Below are positions 31,301-39,461 of a DNA stretch of 64,000 nucleotides, piece by piece. The notes beneath the pieces were generated by a model. The model was not told the origin of the DNA and ran no database searches. It worked only from the letters and a program-made list of their open reading frames with translations. Origin of the DNA: a virus; the IMG/VR virus record IMGVR_UViG_3300028394_000057, positions 1 through 64,000 of that record; one strand, given 5' to 3'. The translations under genes were made by a program, and so were the position numbers. Position 1 is the stretch's first letter. The number at the start of each line of letters is the position of its first letter.

Positions 31301-32937
31301 TGGGGCAATTGACATCAAATAAAAGTACAATTCAGAATGCAACTGGCTCTATGTCATTTTTTAAAGGAAATAGTGAAACCACCTCTGCTCTTAATGTTTA
31401 TGGTGGTTCTGGCGGTATTGCAATTTGGTTAAATCCTACAGCAAATTCTGGATATTATTTTGAGATAGCAGCATTGTCAACATACGAATCTTTAAATGAT
31501 TCAAATATGTGGTTTTATAAATTAAAAAGAAAAACTGGAAATGGACTTAAAACTAATTCAGTGAGTGGCTCATTAACTCAAGTAAATGCAGACTTTACCG
31601 ATGATAGAACTCAAAATATATTGAAAGCAACAAGTGTTGGTATTATAAATACTAATACTCAATTTAGTGCAACTCTTGCTGTTGGCGATAGAGTTAAAAT
31701 ATCTGGACAAACAAAAACAGAAAAGAATGGATTTTATTTAGTAACTAAATTAGGAACCTCAACTACTAAATGGGAAATGGAACGAGACGAACTTGCAATA
31801 CCAGAAGTATTGTGGAAAGGAAAAACTAGAATAGTCGTAGATGCTACTGGTACTGTTGGTTTGTCAAAAACTAATCCAAAAGATGAACTTCCAATATATG
31901 ATTTAAAAGTAAAATGGGAAACCATTGATAATGGGGCAATAAGATTTTCTTTATATTTAAATGATATTTTGGTTGGGGTATGCGTAGACACTGTTCCAGA
32001 AGAAAAAGGAACTCATGTTGGTCTTTTTGTAAGAGGTACTTCAAAATGTATGTTTGAACATGTTTATGCACTTACTTCTGATTATCGACAAAAATCTCCA
32101 ACTGCAACTTATTCTAAAATATTTGGAATAGAAAACATAAAAATATCAAATACTTTTAATGCTTATAGGCTTAATGAAACAATTATTACAGATTATTTAT
32201 CTAGTCAAACTACGACAGGTTTTGAAAATGATTTGTATTTTGAAGAATTTGGAACAATTTTGCGTGAGTGTGCTTATTTTAATATTCGTTATGATAAAGC
32301 ATATCCTGCTTTACTTGCAAAGATTGCCAATAATCAAAATCCATTATTAGGTTATTATGTATCTAATTTTAAATCAAGTCCATATGGTGCAGAATTTATG
32401 GTATTTAATACTACAGATTCTGTGTTACCAATGGATTCGTCAAGTGGAAATTATTTAAGAATTACTGGAGTTACCTTTACAGCAGAATCAAACAACGAAT
32501 TAACAGTTGATGATTATTTTAATAAAGCAACTGATTATTCACACACTCAGTTTACAAGTTTACCAACCAATGCAACAAATTCAAAAAATGATTTAATTTT
32601 AATAAAAAATAGCAGACTTACTTATGGTAAAAAAGATTTTTCATTGGAAGCACCTTATATTCAGGATAGGGATACTGCATACGAAATGATGGATTGGATG
32701 ATTCAAAAAATTAAAAAACCAAAAATTGCAATAGGTGTAGAAGTTTTTGGATTACCAATTGTTCAACTTGGAGACATTATTAAAATAGATTATTATATAT
32801 CAAAAATAAAAGATGGAATCACTATAACGGACAATGTTCAAATTCCAACAAATTCAAGATTTGTTGTTTATGCTATTACTCATTCAGTAGATGCAAATGG
32901 TCCGTCACAAACATTATATTTAAGCGAGGTATCATAA
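28312..32937 (+). CDS. Large tail hub/baseplate-like protein with lectin-like domain
   Basis: 1541 residues, starting 3 bases after the upstream stop. Residues ~400-600 (SLFDYDQAF, SYSDRTLDITLRDLFFYF, TVAQILQDLAKSTQASMFFD) resemble tail-hub proteins of the siphophage tip. Residues ~1010-1260 look like a LamG/concanavalin-type sandwich (GGIAIWLNPTANSGYYFEIA; KGTHVGLFVRGTSKCMFEHV). A beta-module similar to those in other virion proteins sits inside at ~1103-1163. The C-terminal AYEMMDWMIQKIKKPKIAI...GLPIVQLGDII returns to hub-like sequence. It probably forms the central tip and displays a glycan-binding domain. No lysozyme or peptidase motif was found. Very AT-rich codon use. Confidence 0.7.
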   Translation: MLKTYSNGTEIFDLKNHLLDSQTIKTQSIVLGEWNLNIADNIEEIGNYRYRPSNSASSFYTLPSTFTKETSSTTSPKYYGATFADVVIDGGYDIDSNPISILTENEKIKFYYSLEDCFNRFRPRSGINKAVFRKGYYSHFTDLNMAKRPRYYVADKTNIFKYWTSYRTNDNLILGISKDAAPSSGGYYIDDAVPFVKYKNNIYANRIIVKMQTHVGSAADKTLSNDPFTGDANKKVPKIWSIEVLRKNNSGGTNWTTEKVLTSYTINNDGYVELAYGPQIPSEYQDIFTYVATIANSSALPTSSTNGYAYLVESDNTYRIWLSSTSSWVTFSASSSWQTIESFSNRTIPYATDLVGDETSLTTFNLGDNYTRYREFDAIQGIRVAVKTMKNINTSFDLIEISPRLVVDLSDKTLNFSIEKKASDLSVSGLPLGDILASTGKLSLFDYDQAFDKDNANSILKDITFKNLQFKFYQKIIDVNGLDYLVPIKTMYSDGFPDLSYSDRTLDITLRDLFFYFESVTAPTVFVKNKTLSYIICLLLDSIGYSNYIFKRTLNEKEKIIPDFFIAPDKTVAQILQDLAKSTQASMFFDEENNFVVMSKNYMMPTYTSDIENGRVTDITLSASTDQGQNDSPLESETSIRSNASIANILDIKIENHDVYNDGKIIYNSKYIQKNVSNLEQVSALDSDKTYTYQPVLLWELSTKSDTSNVEKNTNDGFALSAVTLKKAIVEASPSISTTTGKIVNNTIDIGESVYWLSNYSGYLFANGEIIKYDAKEYSVVGVDGLSNVWISSASDKDYYFSKVPYNGKMYPTGLIKIYTEVSYTADGALATVVKHGRGQFGTKIIGHSAGIPQDSPWFTNTSGASNDFEYLSGVKTFPPMTTETTPVEIPTIFGSPAAPAGKTVPYTLAGSNIYYENDSNFNTKNGIIRNFLSSTYPSINKYNKSTDLPLGAVQASALTIFGNKNNVRTLPINFLSYSYKDLGKCNDTFGTRMRIMGQLTSNKSTIQNATGSMSFFKGNSETTSALNVYGGSGGIAIWLNPTANSGYYFEIAALSTYESLNDSNMWFYKLKRKTGNGLKTNSVSGSLTQVNADFTDDRTQNILKATSVGIINTNTQFSATLAVGDRVKISGQTKTEKNGFYLVTKLGTSTTKWEMERDELAIPEVLWKGKTRIVVDATGTVGLSKTNPKDELPIYDLKVKWETIDNGAIRFSLYLNDILVGVCVDTVPEEKGTHVGLFVRGTSKCMFEHVYALTSDYRQKSPTATYSKIFGIENIKISNTFNAYRLNETIITDYLSSQTTTGFENDLYFEEFGTILRECAYFNIRYDKAYPALLAKIANNQNPLLGYYVSNFKSSPYGAEFMVFNTTDSVLPMDSSSGNYLRITGVTFTAESNNELTVDDYFNKATDYSHTQFTSLPTNATNSKNDLILIKNSRLTYGKKDFSLEAPYIQDRDTAYEMMDWMIQKIKKPKIAIGVEVFGLPIVQLGDIIKIDYYISKIKDGITITDNVQIPTNSRFVVYAITHSVDANGPSQTLYLSEVS

Positions 32938-33503
32938 TGTTAAATGGAGCAAAACCAGTAACATCAAATAATATTTCAACTATTACTGCAACAGCGGCTA
33001 AAGCAACCACTACAAAACCAGCAGTTAAAATTGCAACATCTAATTTATTTATAGATACATTAAATGTTCCAGACTATAAATCGATAGAAGATTTAATATT
33101 TGAAACATTAAACTCTGGAGAAATACTTGATTATGGTAATACACAGGCTACAGTTGTTGGTAGTGTTGGAACAGGAATAAATGGTTTTCAAGATGATAAT
33201 TTAAATTTGATAGATACACGTTTATATCCAGACTCAAACATAGATGAAGAAATTCCTTATGACGGCAATGGACCAAACACTACAGATGGTTCTACAGGTG
33301 GTTCTACAGGTGGCATCGTTCCAATTGATTCAAATATAAACTATTACTATCCAATAGTTGGGAATGGAATAGGTGGAGAGTATGTTTATTTTAATACTAA
33401 TAATAACTTAGTAATTGATTTAATAAATGTAAGGGAGGGGCAGTATGTAGAGATTGAGTTTTGGAAATACGAAACAGAACTTAATGATACAATATATTCA
33501 TAA
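32937..33503 (+). CDS. Small tail-tip protein, function unknown
   Basis: 188 residues, coupled at both ends by one-base TAATG overlaps to the hub gene and the next fibre-type gene. The N-terminal ~50 residues are Thr/Ala/Lys-rich and likely disordered, a TDGSTGGSTGG linker lies near residue 120, and the C terminus (INVREGQYVEIEFWKYE) is a beta-strand domain. No family is recognised. The overlaps on both sides argue that it is made stoichiometrically with the tail tip complex. Confidence 0.6.
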   Translation: MLNGAKPVTSNNISTITATAAKATTTKPAVKIATSNLFIDTLNVPDYKSIEDLIFETLNSGEILDYGNTQATVVGSVGTGINGFQDDNLNLIDTRLYPDSNIDEEIPYDGNGPNTTDGSTGGSTGGIVPIDSNINYYYPIVGNGIGGEYVYFNTNNNLVIDLINVREGQYVEIEFWKYETELNDTIYS

Positions 33504-34882
33504 TGATTACTTCAAAAGGACAAGAACTTATAACAAAAAAACTAGCATCTAACACACCATATGCAACACATATTGCATTAGGTTGCGGTGCAAGACCAAG
33601 AAACAAATTTAGCGTAAGCATATCATCAACAGAATCATCTACTGCTAATGCAACATCTGGGTATGCAAAAATAATTACATCTACAAACCACGATTTTCAG
33701 GTGGGGGATTATGTAAAAATATATAATACAGGTGGTAGTAATATTGCTAGTGCATATCTTGGAACTTGGTTAATAACAAGCATAACCTCGAACAGTTTTA
33801 AATTTGCTATTGGTAATAATACAGTAAGAGCATTGGCATCTCCAAGTCCATCTCCAAAAGTAATTTTAGATTTTTCAAATAAAACATCTTTAGATTTAGA
33901 AATGTTTAGAATTCCAATTACAACTTCAACTAGTTTTAGCGAAGATGGCATTAATAAAATTTTGTTTTCAGCAGATTTGCCAACAACCGAAAGGTATGAA
34001 ATTAGTGAAATTGGAATATTTTCACAGGTATCAGACTCAACATCACAAGTTAATAATAAAGTTTTGTATAGTTTTTTAAATACAGAAAGTTGGAAATATC
34101 ATTCTTCAACAGCAATAGAAGGAATTTTATTTAAAACTACTTTAATAAATACAGCATTGACTACAAATGATATAGTAATAACAGATAAAGCATTTCAAGC
34201 AAATGCAAATAATCTTTTATTTAATAATTCTATAAGAACTTTAAGGCAAGAACGACCAAGATTTTATAATAATTCTTATTTTTTATATGGGGACACCTCT
34301 AATTTAGTAGTTAATGGTTCGGGAACTAGCATGAGATTAACTCCAACTTCAACAACAAATCATATAGAAATAATTGATAATTCTCTTTCCCAATTAGATA
34401 AAGCATCATCAAATGATGAAATAAAGTTTGCACTATCAATAGTTAATAAAACACAAAGTGCCGCTGACCCAGATGAAATTAGAGTTTTGCTAGAATTTGC
34501 AACTATAGACGGTACTGGAAGTGCTACATCTGAATATAAATATAAAAGATTTCATGCAAAATTAACAAGCACTGAACAAGATTTTTCCAAAAACAGGTAC
34601 ATTGTTTTTACTAAAAAATTAAGTGAAATAGATAGTTCTGAAAGTTTTTCATGGGAACAAATAAAATTTGTAAAAATATATTCATCAATTATTAAAAGTA
34701 GTGCAATAAGCGGAGATTACCTTGCAGCATTTGATGCAATAACTTTTAATTTAACAACAAGTACAAATCCACTCTATGGTTTAAGTGCATATACTATAGT
34801 AAAAACTAGCGATAATTCAACTATTCCTAAAGAAGAAAATTCTCAACAATCAGTAGAATTTAAGTTTGGAATTGGAACTTAA
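33503..34882 (+). CDS. Tail-tip/baseplate-associated adhesion protein
   Basis: 459 residues. The N terminus MITSKGQELITKKLA...YATHIALGCGARP resembles the attachment segment found in many phage tail-fibre and baseplate proteins. Near residues 46-115 is another copy of the small beta-module (NHDFQVGDYVKIYNTGG...LITSITSNSFKF). The C-terminal half is beta-rich, with SFSWEQIKFVKIYSS, consistent with a jelly-roll-like surface domain. It probably attaches to the tail tip and contacts the cell; the binding target is unknown. The next ATG lies one base after its stop. Confidence 0.65.
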   Translation: MITSKGQELITKKLASNTPYATHIALGCGARPRNKFSVSISSTESSTANATSGYAKIITSTNHDFQVGDYVKIYNTGGSNIASAYLGTWLITSITSNSFKFAIGNNTVRALASPSPSPKVILDFSNKTSLDLEMFRIPITTSTSFSEDGINKILFSADLPTTERYEISEIGIFSQVSDSTSQVNNKVLYSFLNTESWKYHSSTAIEGILFKTTLINTALTTNDIVITDKAFQANANNLLFNNSIRTLRQERPRFYNNSYFLYGDTSNLVVNGSGTSMRLTPTSTTNHIEIIDNSLSQLDKASSNDEIKFALSIVNKTQSAADPDEIRVLLEFATIDGTGSATSEYKYKRFHAKLTSTEQDFSKNRYIVFTKKLSEIDSSESFSWEQIKFVKIYSSIIKSSAISGDYLAAFDAITFNLTTSTNPLYGLSAYTIVKTSDNSTIPKEENSQQSVEFKFGIGT

Positions 34883-34883
34883 A

Positions 34884-35462
34884 ATGGTAGATGTTGGAAT
34901 AAAAAAAATACAAATTACTGAATCAAGTCTGCCAGCAATTAGGGATACTGAAGAATATCTTTTAAGGTATAGGGTTAAAACTAACACAAATTCTTCTACT
35001 TGGTCTAAAGTTTACGTTGTTGGAAAATCTAACTCTATAGCGTCTTTAGTTGCCATAGAACCAATAAACCCTAGTATTTCACAAATAGATAACAACAACA
35101 AACTACAAGTATCTTGGACTATGCCAAATTCAATAAATTTAAATTATTTCGATGTTTATGTAAAATGGTACTACACAACAGAAATTCCAAACAATAATAC
35201 TCAAAATGCCACTGAATGGGTTAGGTATGATAAAGTAGTTTATTTATCAACAATTAATATAGATATACCCTCTACTGCAAAATGGTTTCAAATTGCGGTA
35301 ACTGCAGAAACATTTCCTAAATTTGTTAATCAAACAATACTTAGCGATAAAACAACATTTTTATTTCAAACAGAGTCGGGTGCTAATTTAAGAAGAAGGA
35401 CCCAAACTATTGATGGTGGGGGAACTGTTGGTGGAACCGCTGCTGGTGGAAATACTGGTTAA
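34884..35462 (+). CDS. Fibronectin-III-like virion protein
   Basis: 192 residues from ATG 34884, one base after the preceding stop; an in-frame TTG at 34866 inside the upstream gene is less likely. The strand pattern and motifs (LRYRVKTNTNSSTWSKVY; KLQVSWTMPNSINLNYFDVYV; AKWFQIAVTAETFP) look like one or two fibronectin type III sandwiches, frequent on phage tail tips. It ends in a Gly-rich tail (GGGTVGGTAAGGNTG). Such domains usually add weak carbohydrate or surface binding. Confidence in virion location is good; the exact role is not known. Confidence 0.65.
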   Translation: MVDVGIKKIQITESSLPAIRDTEEYLLRYRVKTNTNSSTWSKVYVVGKSNSIASLVAIEPINPSISQIDNNNKLQVSWTMPNSINLNYFDVYVKWYYTTEIPNNNTQNATEWVRYDKVVYLSTINIDIPSTAKWFQIAVTAETFPKFVNQTILSDKTTFLFQTESGANLRRRTQTIDGGGTVGGTAAGGNTG

Positions 35463-35494
35463 TGGATTAATTTTTAAAAACACTTTAATATTTA

Positions 35495-35503
35495 TGTTAT
35501 AAT
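35495..35503 (+). promoter_or_regulatory. Extended -10 promoter, leaderless, for gene at 35510
   Basis: TGTTATAAT with TATAAT at 35498-35503, 6 bases before ATG 35510; no Shine-Dalgarno. The rest of the 35463-35509 spacer is AT-rich without other signals. Confidence 0.65.
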
Positions 35504-35509
35504 ATAAAT

Positions 35510-35944
35510 ATGACAAACATACCTATTCCCTCAACCAACCAGCCAATCGACTATGATTTTTTAAACACAATTGTCCAAACAATAAATTATCTTTCTGACG
35601 CTAATGCGATAGATAATGCAAATTCAATATCTGCAATTTTTAATCAGACTGTTGCATCTAATAAAGTAAAAGTTCTTGCATTAACAAATAATGTTGTTTC
35701 TGAAACCAAGAGTCAGCCAAATGTTATGGCTACTGTGCAAATTAGTTTTGGTTCAACAACTTTTAAGGGCAATCCTTTTGTGGTTGCAACACCAAGGGCT
35801 GTTAATAGTGCTAATTTTGCTGGATGCAGTTATTTTATCTCAAACCTTTCATCATCTGGATGTACAATAAACATTAAATGGCTTGTAGAAAAATCCAGCA
35901 TCAATATGTTTTTTGACGTTTTGGCTATTGGCGTTCCAGCATAA
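35510..35944 (+). CDS. Small fibre-type protein, unknown
   Basis: 144 residues. The N terminus (IPSTNQPIDYDFLNTIVQTINYL) is helical and reminiscent of the short trimerising segments that start phage fibre subunits. The remainder is beta-rich (TVQISFGSTTFKGNPFVVATPRAV...SSGCTINIKWLVEK) and resembles the small C-terminal strand domain of tail-fibre proteins. It is the last gene of the structural block, under its own leaderless promoter, and the next gene begins 3 bases after its stop. Function inferred only broadly. Confidence 0.6.
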   Translation: MTNIPIPSTNQPIDYDFLNTIVQTINYLSDANAIDNANSISAIFNQTVASNKVKVLALTNNVVSETKSQPNVMATVQISFGSTTFKGNPFVVATPRAVNSANFAGCSYFISNLSSSGCTINIKWLVEKSSINMFFDVLAIGVPA

Positions 35945-35947
35945 AGA

Positions 35948-36478
35948 ATGGCTGCTCAAACAATGGAGCAATACAATTCTGCTTCTGTAATTACAGGGAA
36001 TAAAAAGGTTTGGTTTCTTAATGGAAGCCTTGTTCGTGTATATCATATGAACAACTCTAATGGAATAATGTCTGTTTATAATATCATACTTGACCAGATA
36101 GAAAGTTGTTTAATTAGTGATTTTAAAAAGAATAGACAAAGAGCATATACCGTAGGAGAGGCTGCAAGCCTTGTTAACAGGCATAAAAAATATATGCCAC
36201 AATTAATGCTAAAAGGTATTATTCCCTTCCCTATGGGGTCACAGAAGGGCGGAGAGAGGGGCTGGCAGGTCCGTTCTTACTATTCTGAATCACAGGTAAG
36301 AGAAATTCGTGATATACTTGCTTCCTACCATCACGGTAGACCAAGAAAAGATAAACTAATAACCAACGATGTAACACCTACAAAGCAAGAGTTGACAAGG
36401 CGTATGGGCGATGGTATACTGGTATATACAAAGACAGAAGATGGCAGATTTGTGCCTATCTGGAATGAATCAATTTAG
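35948..36478 (+). CDS. MerR-like helix-turn-helix DNA-binding protein
   Basis: 176 residues at the junction between structural and replication blocks. The segment YTVGEAASLVNRHKKYMPQL followed by a wing with RGWQVRSYYSESQVREIRDI, residues ~66-123, fits an excisionase/MerR-type winged helix-turn-helix. A basic HGRPRKDK stretch follows at ~128-135. The start lies 3 bases after the upstream stop. The strongest promoter in the window, driving the replication genes, lies inside its 3' end, so it is a candidate regulator of that switch; this is inference. The first ~60 residues carry no recognised motif. Confidence 0.7.
   Translation: MAAQTMEQYNSASVITGNKKVWFLNGSLVRVYHMNNSNGIMSVYNIILDQIESCLISDFKKNRQRAYTVGEAASLVNRHKKYMPQLMLKGIIPFPMGSQKGGERGWQVRSYYSESQVREIRDILASYHHGRPRKDKLITNDVTPTKQELTRRMGDGILVYTKTEDGRFVPIWNESI
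36392..36420 (+). promoter_or_regulatory. Consensus promoter for replication operon, inside the upstream gene
   Basis: TTGACA (36392-36397), 17-base spacer, TATACT (36415-36420) with an extended TGG before it. This is the closest match to consensus in the window and lies within the HTH gene's coding region. Confidence 0.8.
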
Positions 36479-36498
36479 TTCTTGAAAGGACAAACGGT

Positions 36499-36708
36499 AT
36501 GAATAATGATGAGACTAAGGTTACAGTAGGGCTAGGCTATACGCTTAATCTAGGTAACTTTCAATCACTCCGCATTGACTTATCTGTATCAGATAACAAG
36601 CGTGAGGGAGAAAATATAACAGATGCATTTGAACGTGTGTATGCTTTTGTTGAAACAAAGTTGGCTGAAAAAGTCAAGGAATCTGTAGAAGAGACAGAAA
36701 ATAAGTAA
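36499..36708 (+). CDS. Small conserved early protein
   Basis: 69 residues, ribosome site GAAAGGA, first gene of the replication operon. The sequence forms a beta-hairpin-like N terminus (KVTVGLGYTLNLGNFQSLRI) followed by a helix (ITDAFERVYAFVETKLAEKV) and a Glu/Lys tail. No function is known to me; small proteins of this shape are common at this position in actinophage genomes. One-base TAATG overlap with the next gene. Confidence 0.65.
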   Translation: MNNDETKVTVGLGYTLNLGNFQSLRIDLSVSDNKREGENITDAFERVYAFVETKLAEKVKESVEETENK

Positions 36709-37016
36709 TGGCTGACCGCAAAGACCGCATGGCTTTGCTTAGTCGCTACAGTAAACTGCATACTGCAAAGTACCAAGAAAAGCCATCCCTAAATTTAAAT
36801 GTAGAGCAGTGGGCAGCAGATGCCTTGATTGCTTCTTATGGTATTCCCGAATGCTATGACCTGCTAGAATATTACTTTGATGTATCAGAAAATCCATCAT
36901 GGAAATACTTTGCAAATTATGCAGACAACATTGTTTACAAACGTAAACAAGTACAACAAGATTTAAAAGAACGCCAAGAGCGTAGACTGAAAGCGAAAGA
37001 GTGGCTAAATGAATAA
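36708..37016 (+). CDS. Small helical protein preceding DnaB-like helicase (possible helicase loader)
   Basis: 102 residues, all-helical, basic C terminus (KRKQVQQDLKERQERRLKAK). The central NVEQWAADALIASYGIPECYDLLEYYFD is followed by a WKYFANYADNIVYKRK helix. It overlaps the helicase gene by 8 bases, so the two are translated together, and phages often encode a loader next to their replicative helicase. No loader family motif is recognised, so the role is inferred from linkage and composition. Confidence 0.65.
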   Translation: MADRKDRMALLSRYSKLHTAKYQEKPSLNLNVEQWAADALIASYGIPECYDLLEYYFDVSENPSWKYFANYADNIVYKRKQVQQDLKERQERRLKAKEWLNE

Positions 37017-38229
37017 CACAGAATCGAAACTAATCTCTGCTGTATTAGCAGACAAACAAGTGCACGTTTTGCTACAAGCAAATGTAGAAAACATACTAAG
37101 AACTCACAATGACATCTGGACATTCATTCGTAACTATTCAGAAGCCAATGGCACAGTGCCACCAACATCATTAGTTGTAGATAAATTTCGTGACTTTATT
37201 CCTGCCGAAGGTATTGGTGCCACCAAGTATCACCTAGAAGAACTACAGGCTGAGTTCCTGAATGATAGTCTAAAGGATGTTCTTAGGACTACCGCTTCAG
37301 ATGTTCAGGCAGGTCAGGGAACCAAAGCATTAGAAGACTTAATCCAGAAGACATCAGAACTAAAAAAGAATACAGCAGTTATCCGTGACATTGATGCCAC
37401 TGATATTGATTCTGCTGTTGCTTACTTTGAAAACCTTGCTCGTCAGAATGAACTAGGTTCGATTGGTATCAAAACTGGTTTGCCAGGATTTGACAACTAT
37501 CTTCCTGCTGGTATTACTCCAGGTCAGTTGGGTGTGTTTCTTGCTTATCCAGGAATTGGTAAGTCTTGGTTCGCTCTTTACATGGCAGTACAGGCATGGA
37601 AGCAGGGCAAGTCACCACTAGTAATATCACTCGAAATGTCAGAGACGGAGGTTCGTAACCGTGTGTTTGCTATCATGGGTGAAGGTCTTTGGTCACATCG
37701 CAAACTTAGCAATGGGCAGGTAGAGATTGATGACCTGAAGCGTTGGCACAAGAAAGAACTTGAGGGTAAGCCAGAATTTCATATCATCTCTAATGACAAC
37801 GGTGGAGAAGTAACTCCATCAGTTATTCGTGGTAAGATTGACCAATATAAACCTGACCTAGTTATTGTTGACTATCTACAGTTGATGTCTCCAAATCAGA
37901 AATCAGATAATGAGACTGTTCGTATGAAAAACCTTTCTCGTGAACTTAAATTGATGTCTATTGGTGAAGAGATTCCTATTATTGCTATCTCTTCTGCTAC
38001 ACCAGATGACGTTACTAAGTTAGATACAGTTCCTACTCTTGGTCAAACTGCTTGGTCACGCCAAATTGCGTACGATGCTGACTGGGTTCTTGCTCTTGGT
38101 CGTGCCACCAACTCAGACATTCTAGAGTGTGTGTTCCGTAAGAACCGTAATGGGTTTATGGGAGAATTCTTGGTTCAGGTTGATTTTGACAAAGGTTACT
38201 ATCGTTATAAGGATTTTGAAGATAACTAG
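37009..38229 (+). CDS. dnaB: DnaB-like replicative helicase
   Basis: 406 residues; unwinds the fork and carries primase. The N-terminal ~110 residues are helical, as in DnaB. The RecA-type core begins at GLPGFDNYLPAGITPGQLGV and has Walker A AYPGIGKSW at ~178-186, LVISLEMSETEVRNR (H1a), DLVIVDYLQLMSP (Walker B), and an arginine-finger-like region late in the chain. It is slightly shorter than bacterial DnaB (~450). Start ATG lies inside an 8-base overlap with the upstream small gene. The primase gene lies one gene downstream, giving a helicase-primase set. Confidence 0.9.
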   Translation: MNNTESKLISAVLADKQVHVLLQANVENILRTHNDIWTFIRNYSEANGTVPPTSLVVDKFRDFIPAEGIGATKYHLEELQAEFLNDSLKDVLRTTASDVQAGQGTKALEDLIQKTSELKKNTAVIRDIDATDIDSAVAYFENLARQNELGSIGIKTGLPGFDNYLPAGITPGQLGVFLAYPGIGKSWFALYMAVQAWKQGKSPLVISLEMSETEVRNRVFAIMGEGLWSHRKLSNGQVEIDDLKRWHKKELEGKPEFHIISNDNGGEVTPSVIRGKIDQYKPDLVIVDYLQLMSPNQKSDNETVRMKNLSRELKLMSIGEEIPIIAISSATPDDVTKLDTVPTLGQTAWSRQIAYDADWVLALGRATNSDILECVFRKNRNGFMGEFLVQVDFDKGYYRYKDFEDN

Positions 38230-38230
38230 T

Positions 38231-38236
38231 TATAAT
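38231..38236 (+). promoter_or_regulatory. -10 element for leaderless GTG gene at 38242
   Basis: TATAAT directly after the helicase stop and 5 bases before GTG 38242; no ribosome binding site and no clear -35. Confidence 0.5.
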
Positions 38237-38241
38237 AGAGT

Positions 38242-38586
38242 GTGGACAATATATATCACAGACCTATTAAGAACTTTACGTTTGACGGAATCATTAAGAA
38301 TGATGCCGCAATTGGTAGACTTCGCATAGAACTTGTGAGACTTAAAGCACTTGAGATGTGCGAGTTGGGGTATGTGCAAAGACTTGACATAGACCCACAA
38401 TTTACGATAAAATATAATAACGAAAAAGATTACTACGAATTTACATTAACAGTATATGGTACATACATAGGAAAGAATAAAGCATTATGGACAATAGGAA
38501 TAGACGGAACACAAATGGTTCCTACTCAAAGGAACAAATTAAGCGAGTTATTGCAGGGTCAGGCATCACAATCGAATCGGAAGTAG
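38242..38586 (+). CDS. Small protein between helicase and primase, unknown
   Basis: 114 residues from GTG 38242, set by the adjacent -10 element and the absence of a Shine-Dalgarno. The chain is alpha/beta (GRLRIELVRLKALEMCELGY; YYEFTLTVYGTYIGKNKALW) and ends in a Gln/Ser-rich basic tail. Its last 100 bases are shared, in another frame, with the primase gene. No family is recognised; it may be part of the primosome given its position. Confidence 0.65.
   Translation: MDNIYHRPIKNFTFDGIIKNDAAIGRLRIELVRLKALEMCELGYVQRLDIDPQFTIKYNNEKDYYEFTLTVYGTYIGKNKALWTIGIDGTQMVPTQRNKLSELLQGQASQSNRK
38384..38413 (+). promoter_or_regulatory. Internal promoter candidate upstream of primase
   Basis: TTGACA (38384-38389), 18-base spacer, TAAAAT (38408-38413), about 75 bases before the primase start and inside the upstream gene. 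Confidence 0.45.
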
Positions 38587-39431
38587 ATTCTGATTATATT
38601 ATATTTTGTCCTTTCCATAATAACTATCGTTCACCTGCTGGTGAAGTAGATAAAAGTTCTGGACTATTCTTTTGTTTTTCCTGCCACCATGTTTGTGACC
38701 TAGCATCTTTAATTATGAATACCTCTGGCAGAACATACTTTGAGGCAGTTCGTTACATCAAGTCTAAAGAAACCGAGATTGACCTTTCTTATCAAATTAA
38801 TCAAACACTTGTAGAAAAGCCAGACTATATTCCATATGATGAATTACAAATTAAAAGATTAAATCAGCAAGCATTAGAATCCGCAAGAGCAACTAGATAC
38901 TATGATGGCAGATTAATTAATCAAACATCTATTAATAAGTTTCAACTCGGATTTTCTGAGAAACAAGATATGGTAACTATACCTGTACATTCCCCAGATG
39001 GAATTGCTGTGGGGTTTGTTGGTCGTTCTATTGAGGGTAAAGATTTCAAGAATACCCCAGGACTTCCAAAAGCAAAAACTTTATTTAACATACATCGTGT
39101 CAAGACTGCTGGAAAAGTCTATGTAGTTGAATCATCATTTGATGCTATCCGTTTAGACCAATGTGGTTTTCCTGCGGTAGCAACATTGGGTGCAAACGTA
39201 TCCAATTTTCAAACAGACCTACTCGGAAAGTATTTCAATAACATAATTGTTATTGCTGATAATGATGAGGCTGGCGGTAATATGAAAGATAAGATAGTTG
39301 AACGTCTTGGCTCTCGTGTTAACGTAATTAAAATAGATAAACAATATAAGGATATTGGCGATATGTCTGACGAAGCAATAAAAAATATTGATGAATCGTT
39401 TGACAAAACTATTGCTAGTATGCTAAACTAG
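38487..39431 (+). CDS. dnaG: DnaG-type DNA primase
   Basis: 314 residues; makes RNA primers for the DnaE polymerase. The N-terminal zinc-binding domain has Cys41-x2-His44 and Cys63-x2-Cys66 (FCPFH, CFSC), as in CHC2 primases. The TOPRIM catalytic core is visible in KVYVVESSFDAIRLDQCG (Glu) and IIVIADNDEAGG (Asp-x-Asp). It is about half the length of bacterial DnaG and lacks the C-terminal helicase-binding region. The start at 38487 requires a 100-base overlap with the upstream gene, but no later start would keep the zinc domain, since the next Met is residue 77. Confidence 0.88.
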   Translation: MDNRNRRNTNGSYSKEQIKRVIAGSGITIESEVDSDYIIFCPFHNNYRSPAGEVDKSSGLFFCFSCHHVCDLASLIMNTSGRTYFEAVRYIKSKETEIDLSYQINQTLVEKPDYIPYDELQIKRLNQQALESARATRYYDGRLINQTSINKFQLGFSEKQDMVTIPVHSPDGIAVGFVGRSIEGKDFKNTPGLPKAKTLFNIHRVKTAGKVYVVESSFDAIRLDQCGFPAVATLGANVSNFQTDLLGKYFNNIIVIADNDEAGGNMKDKIVERLGSRVNVIKIDKQYKDIGDMSDEAIKNIDESFDKTIASMLN

Positions 39432-39461
39432 TATACCGCTAAGAAAACATAAGGAGAAATT

